Of a stretch of DNA of 64,000 bases, positions 58,710 to 64,000 are shown piece by piece. A program made the translations under genes and the position numbers. A model generated the notes under the pieces. It made no database searches. It had not been told where the DNA came from and worked only from the letters and a program-made list of their open reading frames with translations. Origin of the DNA: CAYVRJ01 sp964453645 (GTDB lineage: Bacteria > Bacillota > Clostridia > Christensenellales > JAWKQI01); the NCBI GenBank assembly GCA_964453645.1, contig CAYVRJ010000002.1:248001-312000 (forward strand). The letters are read 5' to 3'. Every line of letters begins with the position of its first letter. Position 1 is the stretch's first letter.

Positions 58710-59865
58710 ACACACCGCCTAAAGAAGCAAATACTTTGAAAAAATCGGGATAGGATTTTTCAACAGCCAAGGCATTGCGAATGGTTACACCACAAGTACA
58801 ACCCATCACTGCTGCCATCATCACAATTCTGTGATCATTTTTGCTGTCGATTTCCCCATAACACAACTTTTTTCCAACAATTTGAATGTGATCCCCCTCC
58901 AGGGTTGCACACCCGCCCAGCGCATTGATTCCATCGACAATCGCTTGGGTTCGGTTGGATTCTTTGTATTTCAGCCGCTGGATCCCATAAATGCGGGAAG
59001 TGCCCTCCGCACAGGCCATGAGGGCTGCAATGAGGGGAGCCGTGTCCGGGCAGTCCGAAACGTCAGCATCGATGGCATATAACTTACTCTGCTTTGCCGT
59101 TGCAAAAGTTTCGTCTATTTTAACATCTGCCTTCATATTTTGCAACATTTTAAATATTGCTTTGTCGGGCTGAATAGACCGAATGTCCACTTTATTAGCT
59201 GTCACTTCCCCTGTTAAAACACCCATGGCTAAAAAGTACCCCCCAAGGGAGATATCGGCTGGGTTCTGCACATTCACCCCAACGTATTTTTGGGAACCCT
59301 TCATATAGAAACCATCATCCGTTTTATCGATCACTATGCCAAAGCTATTGAGCACTGCAATCGTCATATCAACGTACTCTTTGGAAAACAACGGCGTTGT
59401 CAAAACAATTGTGCTGTCCCCTGGAACCAATGGCAAAGCAAACAGCAGTCCCGAAATAAACTGTGAGCTAATGTCTCCCGACATCTTAAATTCACCGCTC
59501 ACAAGCTGCCCTTCAACCGTTACCCCTTTGTCATCGATGGTGTACTGTATACCCATCTTTTTGAATTCCTCGTGGGGACGGTTTAACAAACCAGGTTTTG
59601 CAAGAATGCGACCTCCGCCCAGTGCAGCAACAATGGGAAAACAAATGCGAAACACAGTTGCAGATTCTTCCGCACAAAATTCCTCCCCATTCCGAACATA
59701 ATTATAAAAACTCAACCCTGCTTGGATATCCTTCGAGGGATATATGTCCTCAACCGTACAATTTTGACACAGGGCAGAAGCAATAATATTGCGAATGGCA
59801 ATGCTCTTAAAGGCAGGAGGAGTCATCTGCCCCACAAGCTTAGACTGTTTTAAGACGATATCCAT
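58696..59865 (-). CDS. aroA: 3-phosphoshikimate 1-carboxyvinyltransferase (EPSP synthase)
   Basis: AroA condenses shikimate-3-phosphate with PEP. The 389-residue product is shorter than the usual ~425-430 and quite divergent. Conserved points remain: PPAFKSIAIRN (Lys20-Ser21...Arg25), CAEESATVFR near 64-73, LLNRPHEEF near 93, SSQFISGLLFALPL near 133, KESNRTQAIVDGINALGG near 304 (KESNR, then D), and NDHRIVMMAAVM near 347. The PEP-binding loop reads ESATVFR where E. coli has NAGTAMR, so Gly96 is replaced by Ala69. It overlaps aroB and aroC. Confidence 0.93.
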   Translation of the reverse strand: MDIVLKQSKLVGQMTPPAFKSIAIRNIIASALCQNCTVEDIYPSKDIQAGLSFYNYVRNGEEFCAEESATVFRICFPIVAALGGGRILAKPGLLNRPHEEFKKMGIQYTIDDKGVTVEGQLVSGEFKMSGDISSQFISGLLFALPLVPGDSTIVLTTPLFSKEYVDMTIAVLNSFGIVIDKTDDGFYMKGSQKYVGVNVQNPADISLGGYFLAMGVLTGEVTANKVDIRSIQPDKAIFKMLQNMKADVKIDETFATAKQSKLYAIDADVSDCPDTAPLIAALMACAEGTSRIYGIQRLKYKESNRTQAIVDGINALGGCATLEGDHIQIVGKKLCYGEIDSKNDHRIVMMAAVMGCTCGVTIRNALAVEKSYPDFFKVFASLGGVYECV

Positions 59866-60875
59866 TCTTGCCTCGTTAACTTTTTAATTTCTGCGCATCC
59901 AATTTCTTTTAATAAAATAATATTGATGCCCCCGTCTAATACCTTTTTGTCTTGAAGTGATAAGTGTTTAGCGCGTTCAAGGTCTCCCCCGTATTCAAAC
60001 GGCAATCCCCATTGTTTTAACAGCGTTACAAGCTTTTGATGGGTACCCGGTTTTGTAAACCCTCTCTCTTCCCCATATTTTGCAATCAGGCTCATGCCCA
60101 TGGCCACCGCCTTGCCGTGGGGTATTTGATAGTTTGAATCCGATTCGATGGCATGACCCAAGGTGTGACCAAAATTCAGCTTCATTCGCTCACCCACATC
60201 CTGCTCGTCGTTCATAACGATTCTCGCCTTGATTTCAATGCACTCGCCGATGTGGGAGATGTAATCCTTTGCATGTAATAGGGAATCGAACATACTTTCA
60301 CTCTCTATGCAAGCGTATTTAATCATTTCCGCCAATCCGTTGAGTATTTCATCCTTGGGTAGTGTCTTGAGTGTATCCGTGTCTATGAGCACCCAGTGGG
60401 GCTGGGAAATGAGGCCTACAGAGTTTTTGTTACCGAAAAAATCAACCCCCGTCTTTCCGCCCACCGAAGAGTCCACCTGAGCCAGTAGGGTGGTTGGAAT
60501 TTGAACAACTCGAATACCCCGTTTATAAATTGCACCGCAAAATCCCCCAATATCACCCACAACGCCACCGCCCAGTGCGATGAGCACATCCGAGCGGGAC
60601 AAGTTAGTCTCATGCATTGCCGTTAGAATCTCTTCCACCGTTTTTAGATGTTTGCTCTGTTCCCCTGCCGGAAAAACGAATTTACTCACATCGATGCCAT
60701 TGTTCTGCAAAATCTTTGTAATGCTGTTGGAATACAGAGGATCCACATTGGAATCTGTCAATATAAATGCAGATTGGGTTTTGCCCACAGCTTTTGGCAG
60801 TTCATTGATCACTCCGCTTCCAATACAAATGGGGCAATGACTTTGCCTTGTCAATTGAACACACAATTCTTTCAT
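59850..60875 (-). CDS. aroB: 3-dehydroquinate synthase
   Basis: AroB cyclises DAHP to 3-dehydroquinate, needing NAD and a divalent metal. The 341-residue protein has PAGEQSKHLKTVEEIL near 69, GGGVVGDIGGFCGAIYKRGI near 102, PTTLLAQVDSSVGGKTGVDF near 127, the metal-ligand Glu in LNGLAEMIKYACI near 184, and KLNFGHTLGHAIES near 233 with the ligand His residues. It overlaps tyrA by 4 bases and aroA by 16. Confidence 0.96.
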   Translation of the reverse strand: MKELCVQLTRQSHCPICIGSGVINELPKAVGKTQSAFILTDSNVDPLYSNSITKILQNNGIDVSKFVFPAGEQSKHLKTVEEILTAMHETNLSRSDVLIALGGGVVGDIGGFCGAIYKRGIRVVQIPTTLLAQVDSSVGGKTGVDFFGNKNSVGLISQPHWVLIDTDTLKTLPKDEILNGLAEMIKYACIESESMFDSLLHAKDYISHIGECIEIKARIVMNDEQDVGERMKLNFGHTLGHAIESDSNYQIPHGKAVAMGMSLIAKYGEERGFTKPGTHQKLVTLLKQWGLPFEYGGDLERAKHLSLQDKKVLDGGINIILLKEIGCAEIKKLTRQEWISS

Positions 60876-61690
60876 TTACACAACCTCAATTTTTTCGATG
60901 TCTCTGCCATATGTTCCATTAAAGCCTCTTTATCCTCTCTCTCCACGAGAGTACGCAAGTGCCTCATGTTGTCCTCCATTGCCTGTATTTCAAGAACGAG
61001 ATGCTCTTTATTTTGCACAAACAACTCTGCCCACATAGCGGCATTGATATTTGCAACCCGAGACACATCCCGAAAACTGCCTGCCGCATAGTTGAGCACT
61101 TGCCGATCCTCCATGGTATTCACATAGGAGAGAGCTAAGATGTGGGGCAATTGGCTGGTATAGGCAATCATACTGTCGTGGGTTTGTATATCGCAATACA
61201 CAATCTTGCCTACTTCAAGTTTGTGTGCAATATCTTCAATCGCTTCGTTCCGCTCACACACAATGAAGTTGCATCCCTTAAACAACCCTGCCACAGCCAT
61301 TTCAAATCCCATACTCTCTCTGCCAGCCATGGGATGGGTGGGCACATAGGTGACATCTTTGGGGATGAGTTGCTTTATTTTTTGATACAACTCGCCCTTC
61401 ACCCCCGTTATATCCGCAACGATGCAGCCACTTTGCATATGCGATACATTTTGCGCAACAAATTCATAGGTTTCAGTTGGATTTAAGCAAATTAAAATGA
61501 CATCACAGCAACCAAACAGTTCCTCACTGGTCTCACAAATGTGTATTTGCGGGTAGTCCTTTTTGATCTTCTGTTTCAGTTGTTCGTCAATATCATAAAT
61601 AGAAATAGAGAGCTTGTCCATGAGCGACAACATGAAAGAGCCGCCCATGAGTCCAAGCCCGGCTATCCCCAGTTTTTTTATTTCTTTCAT
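60872..61690 (-). CDS. tyrA: Prephenate dehydrogenase
   Basis: TyrA oxidatively decarboxylates prephenate to 4-hydroxyphenylpyruvate for tyrosine synthesis. The 272-residue protein has the NAD(P) loop GLGLMGGSFMLSL near 11, ITGVKGELYQKI near 95, YVPTHPMAGRESMGFEMA near 115 with the conserved His and Arg, and the helical dimer domain (AYTSQLPHILALSY near 177). No fused chorismate mutase or ACT domain is present. It overlaps the HD gene by 4 bases. Confidence 0.95.
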   Translation of the reverse strand: MKEIKKLGIAGLGLMGGSFMLSLMDKLSISIYDIDEQLKQKIKKDYPQIHICETSEELFGCCDVILICLNPTETYEFVAQNVSHMQSGCIVADITGVKGELYQKIKQLIPKDVTYVPTHPMAGRESMGFEMAVAGLFKGCNFIVCERNEAIEDIAHKLEVGKIVYCDIQTHDSMIAYTSQLPHILALSYVNTMEDRQVLNYAAGSFRDVSRVANINAAMWAELFVQNKEHLVLEIQAMEDNMRHLRTLVEREDKEALMEHMAETSKKLRLCK

Positions 61691-62346
61691 CTGTTAATCC
61701 TAACCCCGTTGATGTTCAATATAAACTCACATCCCAAATATCTTGCGCTCTTTTCCGCCATTTTCATTCGGGATAAGTAAATTTCCATATACTCTGTAAT
61801 GGACGACGTTTGATCCATGATACAATCAAAGGCTATTTGCTTTGCTTCGTTGTTCACATGAACCTTTGTTTTGCTGATGGAATAGTTCACCCTGTCGTGA
61901 ATGTCGTTTGGATCATACCTGGTCTTGCGCACCCTTGCGCGGTATGCATCTACTTTATCGGCTATGATGAGGGCAGCCGAGACATCACACACCGGGTTGC
62001 CGTATTCCTCCTCGTGAGAACCGATGGCAGAAACCACATCGCAGATATCTTCAATGTCCATGCCCATTTCTTTCAAAATGGGATACACCAAAAGTCCCCC
62101 CGACAAACCGTGGCCAAACCTGCTCACAAAATTACCTGTGTCGTGGAGATACCCCGCAATCTTTGCAAGTTCAACACGTTCTTTTGGATAGTTGAGCTGC
62201 TCTAATATCCTTCCGGCTATCTTAGAGACATATAATACATGCCGTGGGCCGTGGTCTGTATATCCGATTTGTTCTAAGCAATTGTTTGCTTTGTCCACAA
62301 GAACCGTCAGTTCTCTCTTTTCTAAACACTGATCAAGCGTTATCAT
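61687..62346 (-). CDS. HD-domain phosphohydrolase
   Basis: The 219-residue cytoplasmic protein has an HD domain: GPRHVLYVSKIAGRIL near 32, AGYLHDTGNFVSRFGH near 63 (the HD pair), GSHEEEYG near 109 and DKVDAYRARV near 130. The metal ligands His, His-Asp and Asp are all present. The substrate is unknown; such proteins hydrolyse nucleotides or phosphoesters. The ATG at 62346 is preferred over the GTG at 62358. It overlaps the TPR gene by 14 bases. Confidence 0.85.
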   Translation of the reverse strand: MITLDQCLEKRELTVLVDKANNCLEQIGYTDHGPRHVLYVSKIAGRILEQLNYPKERVELAKIAGYLHDTGNFVSRFGHGLSGGLLVYPILKEMGMDIEDICDVVSAIGSHEEEYGNPVCDVSAALIIADKVDAYRARVRKTRYDPNDIHDRVNYSISKTKVHVNNEAKQIAFDCIMDQTSSITEYMEIYLSRMKMAEKSARYLGCEFILNINGVRINR

Positions 62347-64000
62347 CTTTCGTTTCACCCAATCGCAACTGAATTTTTTTCGCTGTTAACAGTATGCCCC
62401 GAACAGATAAATCGTGTTTAGTAATATCTGTTAACTCAAACGAGGGTTCGCCAATGGTTAAATACGCAACGGCAGCAGCCCATAGGTGCGGTTTCGTTAT
62501 CTTGGGATATCGGTCTTCCAAGGATTTAATATACTTATACCAAATATCCTGGGCACTCTTGAGTTCCTTGGCACTGCCCTCAAACAGTTCGCACAGCAAA
62601 GAGTCCACGTTCGTATAGGATTCGGGTGCATGACTCAACGTGCTGGCCCCCGTGCGCACCTCCACAACTTCTCCACCCACATAGGCAATATATGGCTCGG
62701 GTACATCTAACCTAGATAATTCAAAGAAAATTGCATTTTTTAATTCATCTGACACATCTTTTTTGAGCAGAGTAGCTGTCATTATTTCAATGGCACGGCT
62801 ATCCCCCGCATGGCCGATGATTTTCAGGGCACAAAAGGCAATTCCCGACTCGTCGTGCCACAAACCCCACACACATACCGAAACAAAGTATTCGTTTTGC
62901 TGCCACAAGCTGATTACCCGTTCGTCCAGCCGATTCACACTGCTCTCCAGCCATTTCAGCCTTGCAAGCATTTCCACGGGGGGTACTTCATAAACATAAC
63001 TCAAGGGCGAATCGAACCCCGATTGGTTGATGAGCATTTTGTAATACTGTGCCTTTGTATCGTATGGGTTGATCTTCACAATATCACTAAAGTATTTGTT
63101 GGCTAAGGGTAAGTTTTTCAGGTTCACGCAGGCAATGGCCATGCAAAACAAAGCCTTGGTGTCATAGGGGTTGCTGTGGAGTAGTATTTTCAGCTTTGCC
63201 CTAGCTTCCTCATGTTTTTCCAATTCACACAGGGTGTATGCAACTTTTTGCAGAAAATCAACATCTTCCTCCGCCACTTTCATGACACGTCCGATGTGTT
63301 CATCCGAACCTTTGATATCGTCCTTTTCTTTTAAAAAAATGGCCATATTGCAGTTGGCGTGAATGTTTCCCTTTTCTTTTTTGAGGATCTCTTCGGTGAT
63401 CTTCACCGCTTCATCCAGTTCCCCCGAACAATAGAGGGCCAACGCCAAGTTGTTTTTAGCATATACTAAATTGGCGTCCAACTCCAACGCCTTGTTAAAC
63501 TGCGTGATAGCAGCGCTGAACTTTCCCTTGTCTAACAAATTTTTGCCTTCGTCCGCAGCTTGGTTTGCAACGCTCAAGTTTGCATCCACCAAAAGCTTTA
63601 ATTCGTCCAGCTCCCAAGTGGTCTCTAAAATATCTAAGAGTTCTGCCGCTTCGGAAGCATAGTCCCCGTCGGGCTCACACTCTAAGTATTTTTCAAAACT
63701 GTCGATGGCACGCTCAAAGTCGTTGAGGCCCATGAAATTACAGCCCATTCCAAAGAAACATTCGGTGATAGCCGTAGACTTATTTTTTAGCATGTTAATG
63801 AGGATTGCGTTGGAATCTTCAAATCTGCCCATGTCCGTATAGGCTTCGGCAAGATATAATTTGTAGTCCAAGTTATCCGGTTCCGCTGCTTCCGCTCTTC
63901 TATAAAAGGGCAGTGCTTCGATGAGTTTATTGTTGTTAGCCAACTTCTCTGCTTTCTTCAATAAAAAAGCACCCGATTGGTTGTATTTCAGTACACGGTT
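62333..64000 (-). CDS. Tetratricopeptide-repeat protein (N-terminus beyond the right edge)
   Basis: At least 555 residues are visible. Multiple TPR units (about 1-130 and 160-320 of the visible part) carry motifs such as NNKLIEALPFYRRAEAAEPDN, KFSAAITQFNKALELDANLV and YAKNNLALALYCSGELDEA (each of these is a 34-residue TPR core). A C-terminal non-repeat helical domain (about 330-540) follows. The frame stays open to base 64000. The TTG at 63961 lacks a ribosome-binding site, so the true start lies outside the window. The function is unknown. The last codons overlap the HD gene. Confidence 0.8.
   Translation of the reverse strand, partial: NRVLKYNQSGAFLLKKAEKLANNNKLIEALPFYRRAEAAEPDNLDYKLYLAEAYTDMGRFEDSNAILINMLKNKSTAITECFFGMGCNFMGLNDFERAIDSFEKYLECEPDGDYASEAAELLDILETTWELDELKLLVDANLSVANQAADEGKNLLDKGKFSAAITQFNKALELDANLVYAKNNLALALYCSGELDEAVKITEEILKKEKGNIHANCNMAIFLKEKDDIKGSDEHIGRVMKVAEEDVDFLQKVAYTLCELEKHEEARAKLKILLHSNPYDTKALFCMAIACVNLKNLPLANKYFSDIVKINPYDTKAQYYKMLINQSGFDSPLSYVYEVPPVEMLARLKWLESSVNRLDERVISLWQQNEYFVSVCVWGLWHDESGIAFCALKIIGHAGDSRAIEIMTATLLKKDVSDELKNAIFFELSRLDVPEPYIAYVGGEVVEVRTGASTLSHAPESYTNVDSLLCELFEGSAKELKSAQDIWYKYIKSLEDRYPKITKPHLWAAAVAYLTIGEPSFELTDITKHDLSVRGILLTAKKIQLRLGETKDDNA

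Noticed and set aside
1..64000. CRISPR arrays, insertion sequences, prophage, tRNA or rRNA genes
   Set aside because: No regularly spaced repeats, transposase or integrase genes, or tRNA/rRNA-like stretches were recognised; the DNA is almost fully taken up by the genes listed.

Overview
The window looks like a chromosomal segment of an anaerobic, flagellated member of the Firmicutes (Clostridia). The signs are a Bacillus/Clostridium-type flagellar operon containing flbD and a ylxF-like gene, a five-gene electron-bifurcating [FeFe] hydrogenase operon, indolepyruvate:ferredoxin oxidoreductase, Shine-Dalgarno sites close to GGAGG with frequent TTG starts, and several gene orders known from Bacillus subtilis (rdgB-rph-gerM, rsmD-coaD-ylbJ-ylbK, recN-argR). 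I saw no tRNA, rRNA, insertion sequence, prophage or CRISPR array. Nearly all the DNA is coding, and most of it is on the minus strand.

Layout. 1-12323 (minus): flagellar operon fliF-fliG-fliH-fliI-fliJ-ylxF-like-fliK-flgD-flgE-flbD-motA-motB-fliL-fliM, with fliM cut by the left edge and a SigA-type promoter in front of fliF. 12557-15779 (plus): thyA-folA plus a large Ig-repeat/CAP-domain lipoprotein. 15812-16837: rplM-rpsI with a consensus promoter, a structured leader and a terminator. 17019-18392 (plus): GPH-type sugar symporter. 18500-26749 (minus): nadK-argR-recN-gerM-rph-rdgB-fucU/rbsD-like-glpK-lipase. 26796-29641 (plus): cobalamin riboswitch and the vitamin B12 importer btuFCD. 29638-30678 (minus): PfoR-like membrane protein. 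30792-35162 (plus): HIT protein, chemoreceptor and 7TM-GGDEF diguanylate cyclase. 35168-38900 (minus): L,D-transpeptidase, unknown lipoprotein, cNMP-fold/DUF2225 protein and CheW. 39046-44031 (minus): hydrogenase operon hndA-HATPase-hndB-hndC-hndD behind a Rex-like site. 44164-46134: ylbK-like patatin (minus) and ylbJ (plus). 46036-64000 (minus): a nearly gapless run of 21 genes covering TPR and HD proteins, prephenate dehydrogenase, the shikimate pathway (aroB, aroA, aroC, aroE, aroK, aroQ), acetyl-CoA carboxylase transferase (accD, accA), acpP, fabF, paaK, iorA, iorB, alr, 5-formyl-THF cyclo-ligase, rsmD, coaD and a coiled-coil protein.

How the parts fit together. The flagellar operon, chemoreceptor, CheW and GGDEF protein form a motility and signalling theme. 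The hydrogenase and IorAB point to ferredoxin/NADH-based fermentative metabolism. The long right-hand run makes chorismate and tyrosine precursors, starts fatty-acid synthesis, and carries IorAB and PaaK, which could link arylacetates and arylpyruvates to the aromatic amino-acid pathway. The most system-like and least familiar unit is the wall-enzyme/lipoprotein/cNMP-DUF2225/CheW operon that faces the diguanylate cyclase. GerM and YlbJ hint at a spore-forming ancestry, but the window alone does not settle whether the organism sporulates.
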